From Polaribacter sp. (GTDB lineage: Bacteria; Bacteroidota; Bacteroidia; Flavobacteriales; Flavobacteriaceae), in assembly GCF_024639685.1 (NCBI RefSeq), contig NZ_JAHEHX010000019.1:248001-312000 (forward strand): DNA of 64,000 nt, given 5' to 3'. The notes under the pieces are model-generated. The model had not been told where the DNA came from, ran no database searches, and worked only from the letters and a program-made list of their open reading frames with translations. Made by a program: the position numbers and the translations under genes. Shown piece by piece: positions 53,417-62,362 of this stretch (positions are counted from its first letter, which is position 1; every line of letters begins with the position of its first letter).

Positions 53417-54940
53417 TTAGAAGGGTACATCATCATCATTACTCCCAAATGCATCTTTTGGTTCTATTCTTTGATTAACAGAAAAATCGTCAGGAAAATC
53501 TGCATTCATAGAAGACTGGAACTCAGAACTAAATCCTTCTTCTAAATCAGAAAATTTTGCTAAATGCCCAGTAAACTTTAATCGAATATTGTCTAAACCA
53601 CCATTTCTATGCTTTGCAACAATAAATTCTCCTTGACCTTCACATGGTGTATGTTCATCATCATCCCATTCTGTCATTCCATAATATTCTGGTCTAAATA
53701 TAAAGCTTACAATATCTGCATCTTGCTCAATAGCTCCAGATTCACGTAAGTCTGACAATAATGGTCTTTTAGATCCTCCACGTGTTTCAACTGCTCTTGA
53801 TAGTTGAGACAAAGCAATTACTGGTAAAGAAAGTTCTTTTGCTAATGCTTTTAAGTTTCTAGAGATAGTAGAAATTTCTTGCTCTCTATTTCCTCCACCT
53901 TTTCCATTTCCACCTGCAGTCATTAATTGCAAGTAATCAATTACAATAATTCTTACATTATGCTGAGATACTAAACGTCTTGCTTTTGCTCGTAAATCAA
54001 ATATTGATAAAGAAGGTGTGTCATCAATAAAAATAGGTGCATCAGACAAGCGTTTTACTTTAACATTTAACTGTTCCCATTCATGAGGCTCCAAATTACC
54101 TTTTCTTAATTTTTCTGAAGTTAAACCTGTTTCTGAAGAAATCATCCTTGTTATTAATTGAACAGAAGACATCTCTAGAGAGAAAACTGCAACTGCATGA
54201 TTAAAGTCTATAGCCATGTTTTTAGCCATAGAAATTACAAATGCTGTTTTACCCATACCTGGTCTTGCAGCAATAATAATTAAATCTGAAGGTTGCCAAC
54301 CAGAAGTTAACGCATCTAATTTTGTAAAACCAGTAGCTAAACCTGACATACCTTCTTGGTTTCCTATTTCTTGAATCTTTTTTAAGGCTTGTTTAACAAG
54401 TGATCCAGCATCTTCTGAACTCTTTTTTAAGTTACCTTGTGTTACTTCGAACAACTTACCTTCTGCTTCATCTAACAAATCGAAAACATCTGTAGATTCG
54501 TCGTAAGAACTTTCTATAATTTCTGATGAAATTGAAATTAATTTACGTTGAATATATTTTTGTAAAATGATTCTTGCATGAAATTCAATGTGCGCAGAAG
54601 AAGCTACTTTCTGAGTTAAACGTATCAGGAAAAAATCTCCACCAACCATTTCTAGTTTTCCGTTCTTTTTCAACAAGTTAGAAACTGTTAAAATATCTAT
54701 AGGTTGTGAATTTTGAAATAATTCATAAATAGCAGCGTAAATTTCTTGATGTTTTGCATCGTAAAAGGCATCAGAATGTAAGATGTCAATTACATCATCT
54801 ATACCCTTTTTATCAATCATCATTGCACCCAATACAGCTTCTTCTAGCTCTACTGCTTGTGGGGGGATTTTTCCTTTTTCAAGACTTATAATTCTAGATT
54901 TATCAATCTTCTTTGCTGCTATCGTATTTGTTTTTTCCAT
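53417..54940 (-). CDS. dnaB: replicative DNA helicase DnaB
   Basis: A 507-residue hexameric helicase that unwinds the replication fork. The N-terminal domain (about 15-125, PPQAVELEEAVLGAMMID) is followed by the linker and RecA-like core: Walker A ARPGMGKTAF (near 228), VIDYLQLM Walker B (near 334), and DLRESGAIEQDAD arginine-finger region. The C-terminal tail is acidic. ATG at 54940 was chosen over GTG at 54946. No intein or insertion is present. Confidence 0.96.
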   Translation of the reverse strand: MEKTNTIAAKKIDKSRIISLEKGKIPPQAVELEEAVLGAMMIDKKGIDDVIDILHSDAFYDAKHQEIYAAIYELFQNSQPIDILTVSNLLKKNGKLEMVGGDFFLIRLTQKVASSAHIEFHARIILQKYIQRKLISISSEIIESSYDESTDVFDLLDEAEGKLFEVTQGNLKKSSEDAGSLVKQALKKIQEIGNQEGMSGLATGFTKLDALTSGWQPSDLIIIAARPGMGKTAFVISMAKNMAIDFNHAVAVFSLEMSSVQLITRMISSETGLTSEKLRKGNLEPHEWEQLNVKVKRLSDAPIFIDDTPSLSIFDLRAKARRLVSQHNVRIIVIDYLQLMTAGGNGKGGGNREQEISTISRNLKALAKELSLPVIALSQLSRAVETRGGSKRPLLSDLRESGAIEQDADIVSFIFRPEYYGMTEWDDDEHTPCEGQGEFIVAKHRNGGLDNIRLKFTGHLAKFSDLEEGFSSEFQSSMNADFPDDFSVNQRIEPKDAFGSNDDDVPF

Positions 54941-55078
54941 TGACACAAATGTACTTTTTTAGGTTGATTAGCCTTTATTTTTGACAAGATTAATTTGTAA
55001 ACATTTATTGTAAACAAAATTGTTATTATCTTGTTAATAACCAGTGATCTTTAAAATTGAATTGCTATTTTTACCTTG

Positions 55079-56155
55079 ATGAAACGGAATAAAAAACAAC
55101 TAATTATTGCTTTACTATTACCTATTCAAATGCTTTTAATGCGTTTGGCAGAGGAAAATTCTGCTTTTATTGAACGTTTTTATTCCAACGGAATCTATCC
55201 TATTATTTCATGGTTTTTAAGAAAATTATTTGACTGGATTCCTTATTCTGTCGGGGATCTTTTACTGGCTATTCTTATTCTATTATTCTTACGTTTTATT
55301 TTTTTACTATTTAAAAATAAGTTTAAAAATATACTTCCGAAAATCACACATTTTGTTGCATTTTTATCAATAATTTATTTTTGTTTTTATCTTTTTTGGG
55401 GCCTAAATTACTACAGAGAACCATTGGCTAAAAACTTAGGATATAAGCAAAATAAATACACAAAAGATCAACTAATAAAAAGCACTAAATTCATTGTAAA
55501 AGAACTAAATTATTATCAACATAAAATTACTGGTAATGATAGTATACAAGTGGAAAGTCCTTACTCTACAAACGAATTATATAAACTATCCTTAAAAGGT
55601 TATAAAAATTTAGAAAATGATTTTTCTCAATTAAGCTATCATACTTCATCTTTAAAAAGTTCTTCAATGAACTTGTTACAAAGTTACAATGGAACATCTG
55701 GCTACCTAAATCCATTAACAGGAGAAGCTCACATAAATGATAAAATTCCTAAAACAAGTTTTCCAACAACTGTCTGTCATGAAATAGCTCATCAAATAGG
55801 ATTTGCTGCAGAAAACGAAGCAAATTTTGTTGGTTTTTTGGCTGCTAATTATAATGATGATATTTATTTTAAATACGCCAGCTATAAAATGGCTTTTGGA
55901 TACAGTATTTCTGAAGTTAGGAAAAGAAATCCAGAACTATCTTCTCAACTTTGGCAAACTGTAAATAAAGGTGTTCTTAAAGATTTTAATGCCAGCTACA
56001 AATTTTGGCAACAGTATAAAAACCCTTTTGAACCCTTAGTTAAAAAGAGCTACAATGCCTATTTGAAAGCAAATAAACAAGCTAAAGGTATAGATTCTTA
56101 TAATTATGTAGTGGATCTTCTTATCTCCTATTTTGAAGAGACTAAGCGTATTTAA
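55079..56155 (+). CDS. DUF3810 membrane metallopeptidase-like protein
   Basis: A 358-residue protein with three N-terminal hydrophobic helices (near 8-25, 55-78, 92-110) and a soluble C-terminal domain. That domain has a zincin motif, VCHEIAHQIGFAAENEANFV (HExxH near 237), with an ENEAN extension placed as a third ligand. DUF3810 proteins have this layout and no known substrate. ATG at 55079 was chosen over TTG at 55076. It is divergent from dnaB. Confidence 0.85.
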   Translation: MKRNKKQLIIALLLPIQMLLMRLAEENSAFIERFYSNGIYPIISWFLRKLFDWIPYSVGDLLLAILILLFLRFIFLLFKNKFKNILPKITHFVAFLSIIYFCFYLFWGLNYYREPLAKNLGYKQNKYTKDQLIKSTKFIVKELNYYQHKITGNDSIQVESPYSTNELYKLSLKGYKNLENDFSQLSYHTSSLKSSSMNLLQSYNGTSGYLNPLTGEAHINDKIPKTSFPTTVCHEIAHQIGFAAENEANFVGFLAANYNDDIYFKYASYKMAFGYSISEVRKRNPELSSQLWQTVNKGVLKDFNASYKFWQQYKNPFEPLVKKSYNAYLKANKQAKGIDSYNYVVDLLISYFEETKRI

Positions 56156-56248
56156 TTTTCTTAAAATTATGTTAAACTAAAAGTATTTATCTATTTACAA
56201 AGAGGTAATCTCTAATTTAGAAACTTAATTTAAATTAATTCAAACTAC

Positions 56249-59212
56249 ATGAGAAAACTAATTCTATTACTCTTTTTCTTTTCGTTGCATATTTTACATG
56301 CACAGGAATATTTTCCTACAGATTCAGGGGTAAAAACAAACAAAAATACAGCATTTGCATTTACAAATGCTACAATCTACGTAACTCCGACAGAGGTTTT
56401 AAAAAATGCCACGCTACTTATTAAAGATGGTAAAGTTGATGCAGTTGGAAAAAATGTAAAAATACCTGAAGGCACTATTACAACTGATTTAAAAGGTAAA
56501 ACTATTTATTCATCATTTATTGATGCATATTCAGGCTTTGGTATTAGCAAACCAAAAAGAGCTGTTAGCAGATCTAGAGGGGTTCAGTATGAAGCATCTA
56601 GAGAAGGATATTATTGGAATGATCATATTAGACCAGATACCAATCCTATTTCAGCTTTTAAGTTTGATAGTAAAAAAGCTAAAGATTTTATTAATGCAGG
56701 TTTTGGAGTAGTAAATACACACATGCAAGATGGTATAATAAGAGGTAATGGATTACTAATTGCATTAAATCCTAATGCTTCTGATGCTTACAGAATTTTA
56801 AACACTAAATCTGCTCAGTATTTTTCTTTTGATAAAAGTGTACAATCAAGACAAGCTTACCCAAGTTCAAGAATGGGTGCAATGGCTTTATTACGTCAAA
56901 CATATTTAGATGCAGATTGGTATGCTAAAGGCAACATGAAAAATAAAGACATGGCTTTAGAAGCTCTAAATGCTAATAAAAATCTAACTCAAATTTTTGA
57001 AACTGGTAATCATTTAGATGCCTTAAGAGCAGATAAAATTGGAGATGAAATTGGGGTAAAATTTACAATAGTTGGTTCTGGAGATGAGTATGAAAGAGTT
57101 AGCGACATCAAAGCTACAAATGCAAACTTTATTATTCCCATTAACTTTAGCAATGCATATGATGTTTCTAACCCTCTTTTAGCACAACAAATATCATTAA
57201 GAGACATGCGCAAGTGGAATCAAGAGCCATCTAACCTTAGTGTACTTTCTAAAAATGAAGTAAATTTTGCTTTAACCACTCATAAATTAAAATCAACAAA
57301 GTCTTTTCATAAAAATTTACAGAAAGCTATTACATATGGTTTTGATGAAACAAAAGCATTAGCAGCATTAACTACAGTACCTGCTTCTATTTTAGGTAAT
57401 TCATCTATTGGAAATTTAAAATCTGGTAGTCATGCAAACTTTATAATTACATCTGGTAATGTATTTGATGCAAAAACATCCATTTACGAAAACTGGGTTC
57501 AAGGAGCTAAAAATATAGTTTCTGATATGACTATTAAAGATATTACAGGAGACTATATGTTATCTGTAAATAATAAAAATTATCAATTATCAGTAACAGG
57601 TTCTGGAGCAAAGCAAAAAGGTGCTATTAAACAAGGTGATAAAAAAATTAAATCTAAATTCTCTTTTAAAGATGATTGGATTGCTATCACTTTAAACGAA
57701 GATTCAGGCTATACAAGAATGATTGGTAAAGTAATTAATAGTTCTAATCTAATGGAAGGTACTGCCTTTGATACTAAAGGTAACGAAACTACTTGGTCTG
57801 CAAGTAAGAAAGTAGCTAATTCAAAAAAGTCTTCTAAAAAGAAAAAAGGTGCAGATAACAATGCTTTAACTGTTATGCCTGTAAGTTATCCTAACATTGG
57901 TTTTGGTAATTATGTGCAACCAGAACAACAAACAATCTTAATTAAAAACGTTACAGTTTGGACTAGTGAAGATGAAGGAATTTTAGAAAATAAAGATGTT
58001 TTACTAAAAGATGGTAAAATTACTCAAATTGGTAAAGGCTTAAAAGCAAGAAAAGCTTTAGAAATTGATGGAACAGGTAAACATTTAACTGCAGGTATTG
58101 TAGATGAACATTCACATATTGCTGCAACATCAATTAATGAAGGAGCACAAAATTCTTCTGCTGAAGTTACTATAGAGGATGTTGTAGATCCGACAGATAT
58201 CAATATCTATAGAAATATTTCTGGAGGTACAACTACTGCTCAGATTTTACATGGTTCTGCAAATCCTATAGGAGGTAGATCTGCAATCATCAAATTAAAA
58301 TGGGGAGAAAATGCAGAAAGTATGATTTATGACGATACTCCTAAATTTATAAAATTTGCCTTAGGTGAAAATGTAAAACAATCTAGAAGTAGCAATGGAA
58401 CTCGATTTCCACAAACCAGAATGGGTGTAGAACAAATGATTACAGACTACTTTACAAGAGCGAAAGAATATGATGCTTTAAAGAAAAGTGGACAGCCTTA
58501 CAGAAAAGATCTAGAAATGGAAACATTAGCAGAGATTTTAAATAAAGAACGTTTTATTTCTTGTCACTCTTATGTACAGTCAGAAATTAATATGCTAATG
58601 AAAGTTGCTGATAAATTTGATTTTAACATCAACACTTTTACACATATTTTAGAAGGTTATAAAGTAGCAGATAAAATGGCCGAACATGGCGTAGGAGGTT
58701 CAACTTTCTCTGATTGGTGGGCTTATAAATACGAAGTAAATGATGCAATACCTTACAATGCTGCAATTATGCATAATGCAGGTGTAACTGTTGCTATAAA
58801 TTCAGATGATAGAGAAATGTCTAGACGTTTGAATCAAGAAGCTGCTAAAACCATAAAATATGGTGGTATGTCTGAACTAGAAGCTTGGAAAACTGTAACT
58901 ATAAATCCTGCTAAATTATTACACATAGATGATAAAGTAGGTAGTATAAAAGAAGGTAAAGATGCAGATGTTGTTCTTTGGAATAATCACCCAATGTCTA
59001 TTTACGCTAAAGTAGAAAAAACAATTATTGATGGTAAAGTATTTTTTGATAGAGCTGAGGACACTAAAAAGCGTGTAGCAATTAAAGAAGAAAAAAGTAA
59101 GCTTATCAATATGATGTTGAATGAAAAGATGAATGGTGGTAAAACCAAAGTACCAATGAAAAGAGGAGATATCAACTTTCATTGTGATACTTTAGAAGAA
59201 CTTAAAAACTAA
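56249..59212 (+). CDS. exported two-domain amidohydrolase family protein
   Basis: A 987-residue protein with a signal peptide (MRKLILLLFFFSLHILHAQ). The N-terminal amidohydrolase-like domain (about 28-430) has lost the HxH metal motif (SSFIDAYSG where GxIDxHxH is expected). The linker (about 440-550) is basic. The C-terminal domain (about 560-960) keeps HSHIA (near 627), CHSYVQSE, FTHILEG and INSDDREM, and ends with the typical TINPAKLLHIDDKVGSIKEG and DADVVLWN. So one half is likely catalytic, the other structural. The substrate is unknown; imidazolonepropionase and N-acyl amino acid relatives fit. The next gene is 6 bp away. Confidence 0.85.
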   Translation: MRKLILLLFFFSLHILHAQEYFPTDSGVKTNKNTAFAFTNATIYVTPTEVLKNATLLIKDGKVDAVGKNVKIPEGTITTDLKGKTIYSSFIDAYSGFGISKPKRAVSRSRGVQYEASREGYYWNDHIRPDTNPISAFKFDSKKAKDFINAGFGVVNTHMQDGIIRGNGLLIALNPNASDAYRILNTKSAQYFSFDKSVQSRQAYPSSRMGAMALLRQTYLDADWYAKGNMKNKDMALEALNANKNLTQIFETGNHLDALRADKIGDEIGVKFTIVGSGDEYERVSDIKATNANFIIPINFSNAYDVSNPLLAQQISLRDMRKWNQEPSNLSVLSKNEVNFALTTHKLKSTKSFHKNLQKAITYGFDETKALAALTTVPASILGNSSIGNLKSGSHANFIITSGNVFDAKTSIYENWVQGAKNIVSDMTIKDITGDYMLSVNNKNYQLSVTGSGAKQKGAIKQGDKKIKSKFSFKDDWIAITLNEDSGYTRMIGKVINSSNLMEGTAFDTKGNETTWSASKKVANSKKSSKKKKGADNNALTVMPVSYPNIGFGNYVQPEQQTILIKNVTVWTSEDEGILENKDVLLKDGKITQIGKGLKARKALEIDGTGKHLTAGIVDEHSHIAATSINEGAQNSSAEVTIEDVVDPTDINIYRNISGGTTTAQILHGSANPIGGRSAIIKLKWGENAESMIYDDTPKFIKFALGENVKQSRSSNGTRFPQTRMGVEQMITDYFTRAKEYDALKKSGQPYRKDLEMETLAEILNKERFISCHSYVQSEINMLMKVADKFDFNINTFTHILEGYKVADKMAEHGVGGSTFSDWWAYKYEVNDAIPYNAAIMHNAGVTVAINSDDREMSRRLNQEAAKTIKYGGMSELEAWKTVTINPAKLLHIDDKVGSIKEGKDADVVLWNNHPMSIYAKVEKTIIDGKVFFDRAEDTKKRVAIKEEKSKLINMMLNEKMNGGKTKVPMKRGDINFHCDTLEELKN

Positions 59213-59218
59213 GAACAG

Positions 59219-60514
59219 ATGAAAAAAATAATATATAGTTTACTAGTATTTTTCTGTATAGGAAATATAGTAGCACAACAAACCCCTGCAGACAAACAAA
59301 GTACAGCTATTTCTATAGAAGGTGCAACTGCACATTTAGGTAATGGAGAGGTAATTGAAAATTCACTAATAATGTTTAATGAGGGTAAAATTACATTTGT
59401 AGGATCTGCAATGCTAAAAATTGCCAGAATGGGCACTGTGATTAATGCAACAGGAAAACACATATATCCTGGATTTATTGCAGTCAATGCTACACTTGGT
59501 TTAGCGGAAATTGATGCTGTAAAAGCAAGTGTAGATGTAGATGAAATAGGTATCAACAATCCTCATATTAGAAGTTTAATAGCTTATAATGCAGAAAGTA
59601 AAGTTGTTGAGTCTATGAGACCAAATGGAGTGTTAATGGCTCAGATTACACCAAGAGGTGGTTCTATTTCTGGTACATCATCTATTGTACAATTAGATGC
59701 TTGGAATTGGGAAGATGCTGCAATTAAAGTAGACGATGCAATACATATGAACTGGCCTAGTAGTTTTACAAGAGGGAGATGGTGGTTAGGAGAAGATCCT
59801 GCATTAAAACCAGATACTAGATATGGTAAAAACACAGATGATATTAAAATGTATTTTGCAAATGCCAAAAATTATTTAGCAGGTCAAAAAAGTACAATTA
59901 ATTTACCTTTTGAAGCAATGAAAGGTTTATTTAATGGTTCTCAAAGATTGTTTATTCATGTAAATGGTCAAAAAGAAATTACTGATGCTATTACTATTGC
60001 TAAAAATGCTGGAATCAATAATATAGCTTTAGTGAATGCAGAAGGTGCTGAAAGCGTTACAGATCTATTAGTTAAAAATGATATTGGTGTAGTTTTAGAA
60101 AGACCACATAGAAACCCAAATTCAGAAGATGATGCCTATGATTATACCTATACTATTGCTAAAACATTAACTGATAAAGGCATTACTATTGCAATTGGTA
60201 TGGAAGGTCAAATGGAAAGAATGAATACTAGAAATTTACCTTTTTATGCCGGTACATTCTCTGCACATGGCTTAGATAAAGAAGATGCTTTAAAAATGAT
60301 TACTTCAAATAGTGCTAAAATATTGGGAGTATCTGGTATGGTTGGAACTTTAGAAGTTGGCAAAGATGCTACTCTATTTATTTCTGAAGGTGATGCTTTA
60401 GATATGAGAACTAATATTTTATCAAAAGCCTTTATTCAGGGTAGAGATATTAGCTTAGAAACACATCAAACAGAATTATGGAAGCGTTATTCTAACAAAT
60501 ACAAATCAGAATAA
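59219..60514 (+). CDS. exported amidohydrolase-like protein, metal motif lost
   Basis: A 431-residue protein with a signal peptide (MKKIIYSLLVFFCIGNIVAQ). It has an amidohydrolase composite fold (N-terminal ISIEGATAHLGNGEVIENSL strands, C-terminal TSNSAKILGVSGMVGTLEVG and KDATLFISEGDALDM). Where a catalytic member has GxIDxHxH it reads YPGFIAVNATLG, and no HxH is found elsewhere. It resembles the N-terminal half of the preceding protein, 6 bp upstream, and probably works with it as a non-catalytic partner. Confidence 0.82.
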   Translation: MKKIIYSLLVFFCIGNIVAQQTPADKQSTAISIEGATAHLGNGEVIENSLIMFNEGKITFVGSAMLKIARMGTVINATGKHIYPGFIAVNATLGLAEIDAVKASVDVDEIGINNPHIRSLIAYNAESKVVESMRPNGVLMAQITPRGGSISGTSSIVQLDAWNWEDAAIKVDDAIHMNWPSSFTRGRWWLGEDPALKPDTRYGKNTDDIKMYFANAKNYLAGQKSTINLPFEAMKGLFNGSQRLFIHVNGQKEITDAITIAKNAGINNIALVNAEGAESVTDLLVKNDIGVVLERPHRNPNSEDDAYDYTYTIAKTLTDKGITIAIGMEGQMERMNTRNLPFYAGTFSAHGLDKEDALKMITSNSAKILGVSGMVGTLEVGKDATLFISEGDALDMRTNILSKAFIQGRDISLETHQTELWKRYSNKYKSE

Positions 60515-60530
60515 ATATCTCATTAAAATA

Positions 60531-60562
60531 AAAAAAGGCTCGCATTTTGCGAGCCTTTTTGT
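60531..60562 (+). terminator. rho-independent terminator after the amidohydrolase pair
   Basis: AAAAAGGCTCGCA pairs with TGCGAGCCTTTTT (13 bp) around TTT. Confidence 0.88.
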
Positions 60563-60611
60563 TTATATGAAGTAGCACAAAATTGTTGTTTACAAAATAT
60601 GACTAAATAAG

Positions 60612-60619
60612 TATATTTG
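60612..60619 (+). promoter_or_regulatory. -7 promoter element of the SpoU methyltransferase gene
   Basis: TATATTTG matches TAnnTTTG; TTG at 60586 lies about 23 bp upstream. It ends just before the ATG at 60625, so the mRNA would be nearly leaderless and the GTG at 60619 is unlikely as a start. Confidence 0.5.
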
Positions 60620-60624
60620 TGATA

Positions 60625-61419
60625 ATGAAACAAATTACAAGTTCACAAAATCCTTACATTAAAAGTTTACTTAAACTTCAAGAAAAAGCTAAAGAAAGAA
60701 AAAGTCGAGGTCTATTTATTATAGAAGGTTTAAGAGAAATATTGTTAGCTTTAAAAACAAACTACACCTTCGAAACAGTTTTATTTTGTAGCGACTTAAT
60801 TCAGCAAAAAGAAGTTGAACGTATTCTAAATACATCACTTGAATTGATTGAAATTTCTAAGGAAGTATATGAAAAGCTAGCTTACAGAAACTCTACAGAA
60901 GGAATTATAGCAGTTGCTCAAGTTAAAAGCTTTTCAATTAATGAGATTAATTTCAAGAATAAACAACCCTTAATTTTAATAGCTGAAGGCTTAGAAAAGC
61001 CTGGTAATGTAGGTGCTTTATTAAGAACAGCAGATGCTGCTAATGTTGACGCAGTATTTATTGCAAACCCAAAATCCGATTTATATAATTCAAATATCAT
61101 TAGATCTAGCGTAGGATGTGTATTTACAAATCAAATTGCAGTTGGTAGTTCAGAAGAAATTATTAACTTTCTTAAGGAAAAAAATATTGCAATTTATGCT
61201 GCTACTTTACAAAATTCAAATGAATATCATTTAGAAGATTACACAAAACCTACAGCCATTGTTGTAGGTACAGAAGCAACAGGCTTAACCTCTTTTTGGA
61301 GAGACAAAGCAACACAAAATATAAACATACCAATGCAAGGCAAAATAGACTCTATGAATGTTTCAGTGGCAGCCGCAATTGTTGTTTTTGAAGCAAAAAG
61401 ACAAAGAGACTTTAAATAA
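60625..61419 (+). CDS. SpoU/TrmH-family RNA 2'-O-methyltransferase
   Basis: A 264-residue SPOUT enzyme with an N-terminal substrate-binding domain (about 1-100, [31 protein letters not shown]) and the knot domain. The motifs are [20 protein letters not shown] (motif 1 with Arg), [14 protein letters not shown] (motif 2) and [20 protein letters not shown] (motif 3). The layout is RlmB/TsnR-like, methylating a ribose in 23S rRNA; the exact site is unknown. It is distinct from the trmH at 13.4 kb. It is 7 bp before the ROK kinase. Confidence 0.9.
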   Translation: MKQITSSQNPYIKSLLKLQEKAKERKSRGLFIIEGLREILLALKTNYTFETVLFCSDLIQQKEVERILNTSLELIEISKEVYEKLAYRNSTEGIIAVAQVKSFSINEINFKNKQPLILIAEGLEKPGNVGALLRTADAANVDAVFIANPKSDLYNSNIIRSSVGCVFTNQIAVGSSEEIINFLKEKNIAIYAATLQNSNEYHLEDYTKPTAIVVGTEATGLTSFWRDKATQNINIPMQGKIDSMNVSVAAAIVVFEAKRQRDFK

Positions 61420-61426
61420 AATAATT

Positions 61427-62173
61427 ATGGAAATACTAGGAATAGATGTAGGTGGTTCTGGAATTAAAGCTGCAGTAGTGAATTCAGAAACAGGCGAATT
61501 AATTACAGAAAGACATAGAATTCCTACTCCTAAACCAGCTACACCTAAAGCTATAACAGAGGTCATAAAAAAAATGATAGAACATTTTAATTGGACCAAA
61601 GCTGTTGGCTGTAGTTTTCCTACAACTATTGTAAACGGCCAATGTATTCATACAGGTAATTTAAGTAAAGATTGGTTAAATGTTAAGGTTAACAAATTAT
61701 TTGAAAAAGAGACTAAACTTCCTTTTTATATTAGTAATGACGCAGATTTAGCTGGAGTTGCCGAAATAAATTTAGGAGCAGGTAAAAAAGAAAAAGGAGT
61801 TATTATTGTAATTACAATTGGGACAGGAATTGGCTCTGGGTTATTCTTTAACAGAAAATTAATTCCAAATTTAGAATTGGGTAAACTATTACATTCAAAT
61901 GGAGAAATCATAGAATTTTTTGCTGCTGATTCTATCAGGAAAAAAGAAGGACTGTCTTTAAAAGAATGGGCACTTCGTTTTGATGAGTTATTAAAATATA
62001 CAAAAATTGTATTTTCTCCAAATTTGATAATTTTAGGAGGAGGAATTAGCAAAAAATATGATGATTTTAAGCAATATCTAGAAACTGATATACCAATTAA
62101 AGTAGCTCATTTTAAAAATAATGCAGGTATTATTGGGGCAGCTATGTATGTTAATAATCAATTAAAAAAATAA
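61427..62173 (+). CDS. ppgK: polyphosphate glucokinase-like ROK kinase
   Basis: A 248-residue sugar kinase of the ROK fold. The phosphate-1 loop is [14 protein letters not shown] (residues 5-18), [11 protein letters not shown] carries the catalytic Asp, [14 protein letters not shown] is phosphate-2 and [13 protein letters not shown] the adenosine loop. Short length and the SFPTTIVNG segment match polyphosphate glucokinases, which phosphorylate glucose with polyphosphate or ATP. There is no ROK zinc-Cys motif. A start at 61358 would overlap the methyltransferase and precede the family start, so ATG 61427 is preferred. Confidence 0.87.
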   Translation: MEILGIDVGGSGIKAAVVNSETGELITERHRIPTPKPATPKAITEVIKKMIEHFNWTKAVGCSFPTTIVNGQCIHTGNLSKDWLNVKVNKLFEKETKLPFYISNDADLAGVAEINLGAGKKEKGVIIVITIGTGIGSGLFFNRKLIPNLELGKLLHSNGEIIEFFAADSIRKKEGLSLKEWALRFDELLKYTKIVFSPNLIILGGGISKKYDDFKQYLETDIPIKVAHFKNNAGIIGAAMYVNNQLKK

Positions 62174-62362
62174 GCATTACAAACTTCATTATTTTAAAAT
62201 ACTAAGTATTTTTTATTTTAGAACATATATTTTTCTAGTAAAGAATATTCTGATTAAAAAAGGATTTCTCAAACTTAAATAAATTTCATTAATAAGTATT
62301 TTCTTTTGGTATTTTAATAGTATTTCCTAAATTCACTTTAGTTTAAAAGTTGAAAGAATTAT

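Noticed and set aside
60619..60627. GTG at 60619 as start of the SpoU methyltransferase
   Set aside because: It is the last base of the TATATTTG promoter element; ATG at 60625 fits the family start.
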